From positions 95,626 to 159,625 of the forward strand of contig CAYGOF010000013.1 of assembly GCA_964351395.1 (NCBI GenBank): a DNA stretch of 64,000 nt, in the 5' to 3' direction. The position numbers and the translations under genes were made by a program. Positions 35,047-43,727 of the stretch are shown piece after piece. Each line of letters opens with the position of its first letter. Position 1 is the first letter of the stretch. The notes under the pieces are model-generated. The model was not told the origin of the DNA and searched no databases. It saw nothing but the letters and a program-made list of their open reading frames with translations. The DNA is from Imperialibacter sp964351395 (GTDB lineage: Bacteria > Bacteroidota > Bacteroidia > Cytophagales > Cyclobacteriaceae).

Positions 35047-37503
35047 ATGCGCTTTAATAATTTGGTTCTCGCCTGGAGACATCTGCGAAAAGATAAGGTG
35101 ACAACAGCGATCAATGTCATTGGACTAACAATTGGCGTAACGGCCTGCCTCCTCACCTACCTGATTATTCTTGCAGAGCTTAGTTATGATACCTTTCATA
35201 CCGACAAGAATAGAATCTACAGGGTTGTAAGTACGGTGCAAGTACCTTCTGCTGCACCCCAATCAGTAGCCAACATACCATTTCCAGCCACTGACATTAT
35301 CCGAAAGGATTTTGAGGACATCGAAAGCGTAGCTGTGTTTATGGCATTTTACGGCAAAGTAGCAATTCCTTTTGAAGACCAGGAGTTGGTAGTGGCGGAA
35401 CTACCGGAATTCGGTGAGGAAGTGTCGGATATCATCCTGGCTCAAGTAGAATATTTCGATATTTTCCAATATGAATGGTTGGCCGGAAATAAAGACAGTG
35501 CCATGACAAAACCCTTTCAGTTAGTACTAACAGAAAGCAAAGCCCATCAGTATTTCGGTCCCATTCCCTTAGGTGATATTTTAGGAAGAGAGGTGATTTA
35601 CAACGACTCCCTCAGATCGACGGTCACTGGGATTGTCAGAGATTGGGAGGGCAACACTGATTTCAATTTTAATGACTTTATTTCTTTTCAAACAATCGAA
35701 ACTGGAATTCTTGGCAGAAGGGTCAACCTAAATAACTGGCAGAGCCCTAACCGCTTGAGCCAAACTTTTGTGAAGCTAAAAGAAGGTACTCAGAGCACAA
35801 GCATCGAATCCAAAATAGTTTCCTTGTTTGATCAACACCCTGAAGCATCTATCAAAAGCACCTCGCTTCAGCCCTTGCTTGCCATCCACTACGATGAGGG
35901 CTTCAGAGACCTCTATTCCAGCAAAGCCCATTTGAACGTGCTGTACACACTGAATGCCATTGCTCTGTTCATACTTGTACTCGCTGTTATCAATTATATT
36001 AACCTATCCACGGCGCAGGCTTTCGGACGATCAAAGGAAATCGGCATAAGGAAAATGCTGGGGTCGCATCAACCGGCAATAATGTTACAGTTTTTAATCG
36101 AAACCTTCATTCTCACCGGCTTTGCAGTGGTGCTTGCGCTGATTTTGGTTGATCCCGCTCTTGGACTTTTCAGCAGTTACCTGCCAAAAAAAATAGGATT
36201 AGAACTCATTACGCCATCGGCAATCGTTGGGCTGATCGGCGGAACCATTGTGATCTCCTTTTTAGCTGGATTTTATCCTGCTTTTGTAGCCTCTCGTTAT
36301 TCCACTACGGCAAGCTTGAGTAAGCATAAATTTCCAAAGAAATCAAAGAAAAATTCCTTTCGAAAGGTACTGATTGTCATTCAGTTTACTATATCTATCG
36401 TCCTGATCAACTGTTCGCTAGTTATCAATCGACAAATCTATTTTTTACTTACCCAGGATCCCGGGATCAACCAACACAACGTTATCAGTTTCAACACTCC
36501 TTTCTTCGGGGAATCGGCGTCGGTTGAAAAACTATTTAGTGAAATCCAGCAATTGCCAGAAGTGAAAATTGTAAGCCGAAACATGGGAGCGCCACTCCAG
36601 AAAAATCATCGAATCACAACACTATCAGCCGTCAACAAACAAAATGCCATTCAGTCTGAATTACTTTCCGGTGACGAACATTATATCGATCTCTTCGAAA
36701 TAAAGCTTATCGCTGGTCGAAATTTCATTGTGAACTACCGCGACGCTGAGACTGAATTCCTCATCAACGAATCAGCAGCAAAGGAATTAGGCTTCGATGA
36801 TCCAGCAGACGCTGTTGGTGAAACGGTGGCCTGTGATCTTGGCCCAGGCGGTGGGCCTCGTAAAGGCCCGGTAGTAGGTATTGTGGCCGACTTTCACAGC
36901 CGGCCGCTTCAGAACCCCATCAATCCGGTTTTCTTCATCCCTTCTAGTCGTAACTCGAGGACTTTAAGTGCCAAATTTACTGCCATCAACAGCGGAGAAG
37001 AATTCGATGCCCTTGTTCAGCAACTAAACGACCTTTGGCTGGCTCAATTCCCAGGAGAACGGTTTCGATATTCTTTGCTAGACAGAGAAGCATTCGGGTT
37101 TTATAGTTGGGAATTTAGCGCAGCCCAATTCATGGGAATTGCCACCATTATTTCAATTTTCATTTCCTGTATTGGTCTTTTTGGTCTTGCTACTTTTACC
37201 ACTCAGCAACGAACAAAGGAGATTGGTATCAGAAAGGTAGTTGGCGCATCAGTTGCCAATATTGTGATGATGCTTTCTAAAGAGTTTGTAGTGCTGATTT
37301 TAATCGCAATGGTATTTGCTTCGCCAATCGCCTGGATCATCATGAATACATGGTTGAAGTTTTTTGCCTACCATACTAGTTTTCCTTTTTGGGCCTTTCT
37401 GATTGCCGGATTGGTCGCTTTGGTAATCTCGTTGCTCACAATAAGCTCACATGCTGTCAGAGTAGCTCGCAAGAATCCAGTAACCAGTTTGCGTTTTGAA
37501 TAA
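35047..37503 (+). CDS. ABC transporter permease with MacB-like and FtsX domains
   Basis: The 818-residue protein (ATG 35047) has the two-module structure common in Bacteroidota: an N-terminal helix (AINVIGLTIGVTACLLTYLIIL), a periplasmic MacB_PCD domain, an FtsX core with SKEIGIRKMLGSHQPAI, a second periplasmic domain, and a second FtsX core with QQRTKEIGIRKVVGAS. The cognate ATPase is not adjacent. These permeases export or mechanically transmit signals for antibiotics, lipoproteins or peptides; the cargo is unknown. The alternative upstream start at 35014 adds only 11 residues. Confidence 0.93.
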   Translation: MRFNNLVLAWRHLRKDKVTTAINVIGLTIGVTACLLTYLIILAELSYDTFHTDKNRIYRVVSTVQVPSAAPQSVANIPFPATDIIRKDFEDIESVAVFMAFYGKVAIPFEDQELVVAELPEFGEEVSDIILAQVEYFDIFQYEWLAGNKDSAMTKPFQLVLTESKAHQYFGPIPLGDILGREVIYNDSLRSTVTGIVRDWEGNTDFNFNDFISFQTIETGILGRRVNLNNWQSPNRLSQTFVKLKEGTQSTSIESKIVSLFDQHPEASIKSTSLQPLLAIHYDEGFRDLYSSKAHLNVLYTLNAIALFILVLAVINYINLSTAQAFGRSKEIGIRKMLGSHQPAIMLQFLIETFILTGFAVVLALILVDPALGLFSSYLPKKIGLELITPSAIVGLIGGTIVISFLAGFYPAFVASRYSTTASLSKHKFPKKSKKNSFRKVLIVIQFTISIVLINCSLVINRQIYFLLTQDPGINQHNVISFNTPFFGESASVEKLFSEIQQLPEVKIVSRNMGAPLQKNHRITTLSAVNKQNAIQSELLSGDEHYIDLFEIKLIAGRNFIVNYRDAETEFLINESAAKELGFDDPADAVGETVACDLGPGGGPRKGPVVGIVADFHSRPLQNPINPVFFIPSSRNSRTLSAKFTAINSGEEFDALVQQLNDLWLAQFPGERFRYSLLDREAFGFYSWEFSAAQFMGIATIISIFISCIGLFGLATFTTQQRTKEIGIRKVVGASVANIVMMLSKEFVVLILIAMVFASPIAWIIMNTWLKFFAYHTSFPFWAFLIAGLVALVISLLTISSHAVRVARKNPVTSLRFE

Positions 37504-37679
37504 AACTTGTCTCCTGTTAGTACAACCCGAACCCACTTCCATTTTGATGTTTCATGAATTAAAGAAATAGATTTCGAATTCCTGTAACTCTATGGCGACA
37601 ATCAACAACAGATCACAATAAACTTAATATTTAGACAAACGGTGCGATTTCATCTCAGCGATTCTTTTAAATTAGCTTT

Positions 37680-38654
37680 ATGAAAACACCTACTTACTCA
37701 CGTCGCAGTGCCTTAAAATACCTTGGAGGAACTGCTGGATTAATGGCTCTGCCTTCGATGGGTATTGCTAATTCACTTTCCACCCAGAAAGAAGACAGCT
37801 CGTCAGGTATGTTAAAAAGTGCTGCAGGTGACTTTATACCATGCCTTAATATGGCTACCATCATGGGCCAGAACCTTGGCTTCGTCAAAGAATTGGAAAC
37901 AGCCTCCAAAGCTGGCTTTCGTGCAGTAGAGATCTGGATCCCCACCCTTCAAAAGTACCTGGAGGGCGGTGGCACTATCAAAGAAGCGGCTAAAATCATC
38001 AAAGACTTGGGCATAAGCGTAGAAAACACAATAGGTTTTGCCCAGTGGATTGTAGACGATGAGACAACCAGAAACAAAGGATTAGAACAGTTGAAAAGAG
38101 AAATGGACATGCTGGCTCAGCTAGGCTGCAAGCGAATTGCAGCACCACCGGCTGGTGCCACTGCAGAAGCGGGTCTTGATCTTTACAAAGCAGCAGAACG
38201 ATATCGCACGATATTGGAAATGGGCGATCAGTCGGGTGTTGTGCCTCAACTTGAAATATGGGGGCATTCAAAGAACCTTCATAAGCTTAGTCAAGCATTG
38301 TTTGTGGCAACAGAATCCGGGCATGCATCGGCTTGTATCAACCTCGACATCTTCCATCTATACAAAGGAGGATCGAGCTACGATACCTTGCAATTGGCCA
38401 ACCCACTTTCGGTGCAGGTACTGCATGTCAATGATTATACAAACATTCAGAGAGACGTGATCAAAGACGCAGACCGAATTTATCCCGGCGAGGGACAGGC
38501 ACCTACCAAAAAGATACTGCAAGCCTTCCAATCTCCTGAAAGGCCTCTGATTCTTTCTTTAGAGGTGTTCAATAAGGACTACTGGGCTAAGGATGCCCTC
38601 GAGGTGTGTAAGACAGGTCTGGCTAAAGTGAAGGCCATTACCGAGGGATTATAG
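37680..38654 (+). CDS. Exported sugar phosphate isomerase/epimerase (TIM barrel)
   Basis: A 324-residue protein with a Tat-type leader (SRRSALKYLGGTAGLMALPS). The rest is an AP_endonuc_2/xylose-isomerase-like TIM barrel, with FRAVEIWIPTL, LEIWGHSKN and CINLDIFHLYKGG, where the acidic metal ligands of the group lie. Secreted members with this leader act on unknown sugars, probably as 3-epimerases or isomerases. The gene is followed directly by a strong bidirectional terminator. Two more members of the superfamily occur in this window (41749 and 53428). Confidence 0.88.
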   Translation: MKTPTYSRRSALKYLGGTAGLMALPSMGIANSLSTQKEDSSSGMLKSAAGDFIPCLNMATIMGQNLGFVKELETASKAGFRAVEIWIPTLQKYLEGGGTIKEAAKIIKDLGISVENTIGFAQWIVDDETTRNKGLEQLKREMDMLAQLGCKRIAAPPAGATAEAGLDLYKAAERYRTILEMGDQSGVVPQLEIWGHSKNLHKLSQALFVATESGHASACINLDIFHLYKGGSSYDTLQLANPLSVQVLHVNDYTNIQRDVIKDADRIYPGEGQAPTKKILQAFQSPERPLILSLEVFNKDYWAKDALEVCKTGLAKVKAITEGL

Positions 38655-38679
38655 CCCATTAAGCTTTTATAATGAGCAC

Positions 38680-38719
38680 AAAAAGGCCACTTTCTGTTAT
38701 TCAGCGAAGTGGCCTTTTT
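38680..38719. terminator. Bidirectional terminator
   Basis: AAAAAGGCCACTT (38680-38692) and AAGTGGCCTTTTT (38707-38719) form a perfect 13-pair stem with T-runs in both directions. It serves the convergent epimerase gene and the YghZ-like gene. Confidence 0.9.
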
Positions 38720-38723
38720 TTAT

Positions 38724-39740
38724 TTAGGATGCCAGAATGGTTCTGACAACTTTTACTTCTGAATCAGAAAATGATGTGTTTTCAAGTGTCTTCACATTAT
38801 CTACAAGCTGTTCTACTTTGCTCACACCAACAAGTACCGAAGTGACAGCCTGATTATGTAGAAGCCAGGCAATAGCCATTTGCGACAAGGATTGCCCTCT
38901 TTGAACGGCTATTTCGTTTAGCTGTTTGATCTTTGGTAGGTTTTTCTCCACTGTTTCCTTCTCAAGGTATGTCATACCCTGTCCAGCTCTACTATCGGCA
39001 GGAATCCCGTTCAGGTATTTGCTACTGAGCATACCCTGTTCCAGTGGACTGAAGGCAATACAACCAACGCCATCTTTCGTAAGCACATCGAGCAGACCGT
39101 CTTCCACCCAGCGATCTAGCATGGAGTAACGAGCCTGGTGAATCAGGCATGGCGTGCCAAGGTCTTTTAGGATTGCAATGGCCTTTTTAGCTTCATCTGC
39201 CGGATAATTTGAGATACCCACATACAAGGCTCTGCCAGAACGAACGATGAAGTCAAGCGCCCCCATGGTTTCTTCCAGCGGCGTGTAGGGATCCGGCCTG
39301 TGGTGGTAGAAGAGGTCGACATAATCGAGGTTCATTCTTTCCAGGCTTTGATCCAGGCTATTGACCAGGTATTTTCGGGAACCAAAATTACCATACGGGC
39401 CCGGCCACATGTCATAACCTGCTTTGCTGGAAATAAACAACTCGTGTCGGTAAGGCTTAAAATCATCTTTATACATCCGACCAAAGTTGGTTTCAGCCGA
39501 GCCAAAGGGAGGTCCGTAGTTGTTGGCCAGGTCAAAATGAATAATACCCATGTCAAAAGCCTTGCGAAGAAGCAGTTGGGCATTCAAAAGGTTGTCTTTA
39601 TGACCGAAGTTGTGCCACAATCCAAGAGATATTTCAGGTAGCAAAATACCGCTTCTCCCAGAGCGCCGATACTTCATTGTTTTATATCTGGCATCACTGG
39701 CGAGGTAGGTGGTCAGTCCTGATTTGTCATGTATTTCCAT
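38724..39740 (-). CDS. Aldo/keto reductase, YghZ-like (L-glyceraldehyde-3-phosphate/methylglyoxal reductase type)
   Basis: The 338-residue protein closely follows E. coli YghZ: LPEISLGLWHNFGH, IIHFDLANNYGPPFGSAE, FISSKAGYDMWPGPYG, SRKYLVNSLDQSLERM and YVGISNYPADE. Catalytic Tyr lies in NNYGPP, Lys in SKAGY and His in FYHHRP. The group reduces methylglyoxal, glyceraldehyde-3-phosphate or similar aldehydes with NADPH, mainly as detoxification. An N-terminal 21-residue lead precedes MKYRRSGRSG; the start at 39740 is the only ATG upstream of it. The gene has no close operon partner. Confidence 0.95.
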   Translation of the reverse strand: MEIHDKSGLTTYLASDARYKTMKYRRSGRSGILLPEISLGLWHNFGHKDNLLNAQLLLRKAFDMGIIHFDLANNYGPPFGSAETNFGRMYKDDFKPYRHELFISSKAGYDMWPGPYGNFGSRKYLVNSLDQSLERMNLDYVDLFYHHRPDPYTPLEETMGALDFIVRSGRALYVGISNYPADEAKKAIAILKDLGTPCLIHQARYSMLDRWVEDGLLDVLTKDGVGCIAFSPLEQGMLSSKYLNGIPADSRAGQGMTYLEKETVEKNLPKIKQLNEIAVQRGQSLSQMAIAWLLHNQAVTSVLVGVSKVEQLVDNVKTLENTSFSDSEVKVVRTILAS

Positions 39741-40146
39741 AAGTGCTTAGTGTATTTTTATAATTCGATATAGCTTTCCAAAGTAAGCGAGTTTGGCGTG
39801 GTAAAACTTTGCTAAAGGTAAACCCAAGACCCTAAAAGTGGTAGCCCTTTATCAAGAATGTTCCTATTCCCTGGAATGTACAGATTTTTTGGTCTGTCTT
39901 TGCCAAACTACGCCACCTATTAATCCAATCAGGCCTCGTGAGGTTTTGGGCTTTTGAAGCGTACGTAAACAGCCATAGAAGATACTGCCGTTGATTTTCC
40001 AATTAACATAATATGTATCAACGTAGAGAAACAAAAATGCCCGGCTTGTATCCTGGCATTTTTGTCAACGTCTATCTTTTATCTTCCAAATTTACTGATA
40101 GCGCATGCTGGCGATTGAATCAAAACGCTCACTGCAGCAACTCTGC
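39741..40146. other. 406-base intergenic region
   Basis: It lies upstream of the YghZ-like gene and downstream of the propeller gene, both on the minus strand. It holds one clear terminator at 40032-40064 and presumably the YghZ promoter. I see no gene or repeat; the small plus-strand ORF at 40013 overlaps the terminator and has no credible protein. Confidence 0.5.
40032..40064 (-). terminator. Rho-independent terminator of the propeller gene
   Basis: CAAAAATGCC...CGG and CC...GGCATTTTTG make a stem of about 12 pairs with one mismatch; on the minus strand the T-run TTTTTG follows. Confidence 0.85.
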
Positions 40147-41670
40147 TTATTTTTTGCCGGAATTACTCACAAAAGCCACCGATTTGCTATCAGGCGACCA
40201 TGAAGGTGTATTAATAGTTCCCTGTCCGCCATATAGGTAGGCTATTACCTTAGATTCACCACCTGTTGCAGGCATAATTTTTAAAGTGACTCGCTTATAA
40301 GAAGGGTGCGAATCGACAGGAATAGTTGCTGGAAACGATATGTAAAGAATCCACTTACCATCGGGCGACACATGTGGAAACCAGTCGTTGTTTTCATCGA
40401 AGGTCAACTGCTCATTTCCTGTGCCATCAGGCTTCATCCGCCACAGCTGCATCGTGCCCGACTGCGAGCCATTGTAATAAATATACTTTCCATCAGGTGA
40501 GTACTCGCAGCCATCTACGTGCCCTGAAGTGAATTTTGTTAACTGAGTCTCAACCTTCGTTTTAATGTTGGCCTTATAAATGTTGTAGATATTCCCTCCG
40601 TCTCTCTGAGCCACATAAACCAATTCCTTATTGTTGGGGGCCCAGCCATGAAAATAAGATGGGGTTCCTTCCGTGATCTGATCAGGAGTACCTCCTTCAA
40701 GTGGCAATACGTAAACGGTAGATCCCCCGCCAGGAAGTCCGCTCCTATGGCTGCTAACAGCAAGCAGTTTGCCATCAAAAGAAATCCCATGGTCGTTATT
40801 GTTTCTACTCAAATCTCCGGTATTCAGTTTTTGTGGCTCTCCGCCTGTTAAAGGAATCGTATAAATTGAGCCATCCATATTGAAAAGAAGACGCTTGCCA
40901 TCAGGCATCCAATTGGGTGCTTCAAAACGCCCATCCTTTTCGGCTATTATAGTTCTCTTTCCGTCTGCAATGGTCATAGTTTCCAAGCGGCAACCAAGCC
41001 ACCCCTCTTTTCCAGGATTGTAATTGTCTGCCACCGGCTTGTCTATTCTTACATTCCAGGCACGTCCTTCCTCAATTACCTCAGGATTATGTGAGCTTAT
41101 GAATATGCCGGCAAATACTTCATCGGGCATATCTGGCATCGAATGAGAACCAATCAGCTGAAGTGGCTCCCCAAAATGTGCAGCCCTCATGATTAGTTCC
41201 TTGCCTGATCGCTCTAATTGGATAATGCTATAATTCTCTTTTGGCGAGAAAATCTCATCCTGTGGGTCTCGCATGAATGCTCCCCTCAATTCCCTCCATT
41301 GAAGTATGGTTAGTCCGCTTCCATGAAGAGTGGCACTTACGTGGGCCGCGCTCTCATCCAAAGATTCTCTCACCATCCATCCAATTTTTCGGTTAGGTTC
41401 AACTCCCACACCGTTGAAGCCAAAATTGGCTGTAAGGATAAAATCACCCGAGAGCTTGGTGTAAGCGAAATGAAACTCATCTCTTTCGAACCAAATATTG
41501 TAACCTGAGCCTTTGACCATGTAGCTCTGGGCTTGCTCATTATAAGAAGCCCCGCCCTTGTTCTTTGGGTTGCCAACATCAGCATGGTCAGAGAAAATAC
41601 CGATAGGGTTTTGTGCGTTTGTCATGCCAAATGAGAGCAAAAAGCCCAATAGTAGTACTTTATTTTTCAT
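40147..41670 (-). CDS. Secreted protein with DUF1349-like and TolB/PD40 propeller domains
   Basis: From ATG 41670 the protein has 507 residues and a signal peptide (LLLGFLLSFGMTNAQ). Residues about 20-200 resemble a DUF1349-like concanavalin domain (FAYTKLSGDFILTANFGF, GWMVRESLDESAAHVSA, LQWRELRGAF). Residues about 225-507 are a TolB-type propeller with PD40 units (APNWMPDGKRLLFNMDG, NDHGISFDGKLLAVSSHRSG, HVSPDGKWILYISFP, TPSWSPDSKSVAFVS). Propeller enzymes of this shape often act on glycans or are accessory lipoproteins. No catalytic motif stands out. The gene precedes the exported epimerase at 41749 on the same strand (78 bases apart), so both may share a transcript. Confidence 0.88.
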   Translation of the reverse strand: MKNKVLLLGFLLSFGMTNAQNPIGIFSDHADVGNPKNKGGASYNEQAQSYMVKGSGYNIWFERDEFHFAYTKLSGDFILTANFGFNGVGVEPNRKIGWMVRESLDESAAHVSATLHGSGLTILQWRELRGAFMRDPQDEIFSPKENYSIIQLERSGKELIMRAAHFGEPLQLIGSHSMPDMPDEVFAGIFISSHNPEVIEEGRAWNVRIDKPVADNYNPGKEGWLGCRLETMTIADGKRTIIAEKDGRFEAPNWMPDGKRLLFNMDGSIYTIPLTGGEPQKLNTGDLSRNNNDHGISFDGKLLAVSSHRSGLPGGGSTVYVLPLEGGTPDQITEGTPSYFHGWAPNNKELVYVAQRDGGNIYNIYKANIKTKVETQLTKFTSGHVDGCEYSPDGKYIYYNGSQSGTMQLWRMKPDGTGNEQLTFDENNDWFPHVSPDGKWILYISFPATIPVDSHPSYKRVTLKIMPATGGESKVIAYLYGGQGTINTPSWSPDSKSVAFVSNSGKK

Positions 41671-41748
41671 GGTGCTGTTCTTAAAATTTTGGTAACCAGG
41701 CAATTCTGGTTCGATTAGAAAATAAATTCTCCGTTTTAATGCGCTTTT

Positions 41749-42675
41749 TTAGCTAGACAATACTTTGTTCAAGTCAGAATACAGCACTTTCACCTTTTCT
41801 TTCGGATCGCCAGGACCAAGTGTTTCAATGGGCAAATAGCCTCGGTAGCTAGATTTTCTGATCATCGCTATTAGCTTATTCAGGTCGGTCTCAACTTCGA
41901 CACCATCCTCGAACATCAATTCCTTGATTTGCCAATTAACTGCGTATGGAATCGTCCTTTCTATCTCTTCATATGGGTCTCCTACCCGATAACTCCCTAT
42001 ATCCAGTATCAGTCCAAACCATTCGGAGTTAACCATCTCCATGAGCTTTTCCACATGTTCAGACGTTTTAATGAAGTCATTGTGGTTTTGGATAGCGACA
42101 GTTATCCCAAATTTTTTACCATGTTCGACGCATTCCTGGATATCCCTGACCATCCAGGACGCCACGTTGTTCCATGAATATCCGTCAGGAATTTTAGCCC
42201 CTGCAAAAATCCTGATAACAGGTGCACCTAGTTTAGCGGCAGCCTCAATCCAGTTTTTCACCAGGATAACTTGCTGTTTTCTTTTCTCTGGATCAGCAAG
42301 CGCAAAGTCATTGCGAACCCCAGTACCAGTAATATCGAGGCCCAATCTAAATGCGTGGCGCTTGATTTCAAACAAATAGTCATCAGAAGGCACATCAGGG
42401 TACCCTTTAAAATAATAGGCAGTAATGTCTACACCAGCAAAACCTATTTCCGCACAGTATGCTAACAGATCGTGGACATCCATAGAACCATCGGTCAAGG
42501 GAGCATTGAACGAAAAGGCATTAAGACTAATTTTCAAATTTTGGCCATTAACAGATGTCGGATCCCTTTTTTCGCTGGCCTCAACTGAAAAGTTACCAAG
42601 GAGGCCTGTGGTAGATAAGGCAGAAAGACTTAAGGCAGTTTTTAAGAGTTTCCTTCTGTTAATTTGGTCAGCCAT
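41749..42675 (-). CDS. Exported sugar isomerase/epimerase (TIM barrel)
   Basis: From ATG 42675 the product is 308 residues with a Tat-like leader (NRRKLLKTALSLSALSTTGLLG). The core is an AP_endonuc_2-type barrel: LLAYCAEIGFAGVDITAYYF, VIRIFAGAKIPDG, IQNHNDFIKT, LILDIGSYR and YLPIETLGPGDP. The metal ligands of sugar epimerases (Glu/Asp/His) are only partly conserved (Glu in IETLG, Asp in ILDIGS). The later ATG 42675 is chosen since it gives the leader. Substrate unknown. It is followed by the propeller gene and divergent from the ChbG-like gene. Confidence 0.85.
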   Translation of the reverse strand: MADQINRRKLLKTALSLSALSTTGLLGNFSVEASEKRDPTSVNGQNLKISLNAFSFNAPLTDGSMDVHDLLAYCAEIGFAGVDITAYYFKGYPDVPSDDYLFEIKRHAFRLGLDITGTGVRNDFALADPEKRKQQVILVKNWIEAAAKLGAPVIRIFAGAKIPDGYSWNNVASWMVRDIQECVEHGKKFGITVAIQNHNDFIKTSEHVEKLMEMVNSEWFGLILDIGSYRVGDPYEEIERTIPYAVNWQIKELMFEDGVEVETDLNKLIAMIRKSSYRGYLPIETLGPGDPKEKVKVLYSDLNKVLSS

Positions 42676-42815
42676 TGCCGATATAATTAAGTAACGTGGC
42701 ACATAAGCTACTTCACGAAGCGTCTTTCCCGAATTTAATAAATTTCTACTGTTATACAGCTCACTAATCCGTTATCTTAGCTCAACAGAAAACAGTAAAC
42801 CTACTTACTCACTTT

Positions 42816-43664
42816 ATGAAAAAACCAATATTACTGGCTTTTCTTCTTTGTCTCTACGGCTGTCTATCGACACTTCAAGCCCAGCAACTAATTGTGCGTG
42901 GTGATGATATGGGATTTTCTCAGAGTGGGAATGAAGCACTGATAAAAACATTCAAGGAAGGAATAGAAACCTCCATCGAAGTAATTGTGCCCTCGCCGTG
43001 GTTTCCTGAAGCAGTAAAGTTACTTGCTGAAAATCCTACCGTCGACGTGGGAATTCATTTGGTACTCACCAGTGAGTGGGACAATGTAAAATGGCAACCG
43101 CTCACCGACGCTCCCAGTTTGAGAAATAAAGACGGCTATTTTTATCCAATGATTTGGCCCAATAAGAACTATCCTGGTCAGGCTATTTTGGAAAACGAGT
43201 TCAACCTTGAAGAGATTGAAAATGAATGGCGGGCACAAATCGAACAAGCAAAAAAATTGATCCCCAGACTGAGCCATATTTCTGGTCATATGGGTTGTAC
43301 CAGGATAAATGAGGAGGCAATGGCCATTGCCAAGAAGCTTGCCATCGAATATGATATTGATATCGATACCCAGGAATTGGGAGTCATCGGCACTGGCTAT
43401 GAAGGTGGCCCACATGCGACGCTGGCAGAAAAGAAAGAGAGCTTTATTAAAGCGATCAATAAAATGGAAAAAGGAAAGACCTACATGTTCGTGGAACATC
43501 CGGGTATCGACAACTCAGAACTGAGAGCCATTTCCCATATTGGATACGAAAACGTGGCTGAAGATCGTCAGGGCGTTACCGACCTTTGGACAGACCTCGA
43601 AATCAAGTCGCTCATCAAAATGAAAGGCATTCAGCTTGTGAGTTACAAAGACCTGGTGAATTAA
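42816..43664 (+). CDS. ChbG/HpnK (YdjC)-family carbohydrate deacetylase, exported
   Basis: The 282-residue protein has a signal peptide (LLAFLLCLYGCLSTLQAQ). The YdjC fold is clear: VRGDDMGFSQSGN with the DD metal motif, VDVGIHLVLTSEW, and LSHISGHMG with His ligands for a metal, then VEHPGI. The family removes N-acetyl groups from chito-oligosaccharides (ChbG) or related sugars. Export suggests action in the periplasm on an acetylated oligosaccharide. It lies 63 bases upstream of the aldehyde dehydrogenase gene and may be part of the same transcript. Confidence 0.92.
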   Translation: MKKPILLAFLLCLYGCLSTLQAQQLIVRGDDMGFSQSGNEALIKTFKEGIETSIEVIVPSPWFPEAVKLLAENPTVDVGIHLVLTSEWDNVKWQPLTDAPSLRNKDGYFYPMIWPNKNYPGQAILENEFNLEEIENEWRAQIEQAKKLIPRLSHISGHMGCTRINEEAMAIAKKLAIEYDIDIDTQELGVIGTGYEGGPHATLAEKKESFIKAINKMEKGKTYMFVEHPGIDNSELRAISHIGYENVAEDRQGVTDLWTDLEIKSLIKMKGIQLVSYKDLVN

Positions 43665-43727
43665 AACTTTATTTAGCAACAAGGCGACCAAGCCTCGTTC
43701 TTATTCTAACTTATTCAAAGACAATTT

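Noticed and set aside
40013..40240. 75-residue plus-strand ORF between YghZ-like and propeller genes
   Set aside because: It spans a clear terminator and then the antisense of the propeller gene end; no recognisable domain.
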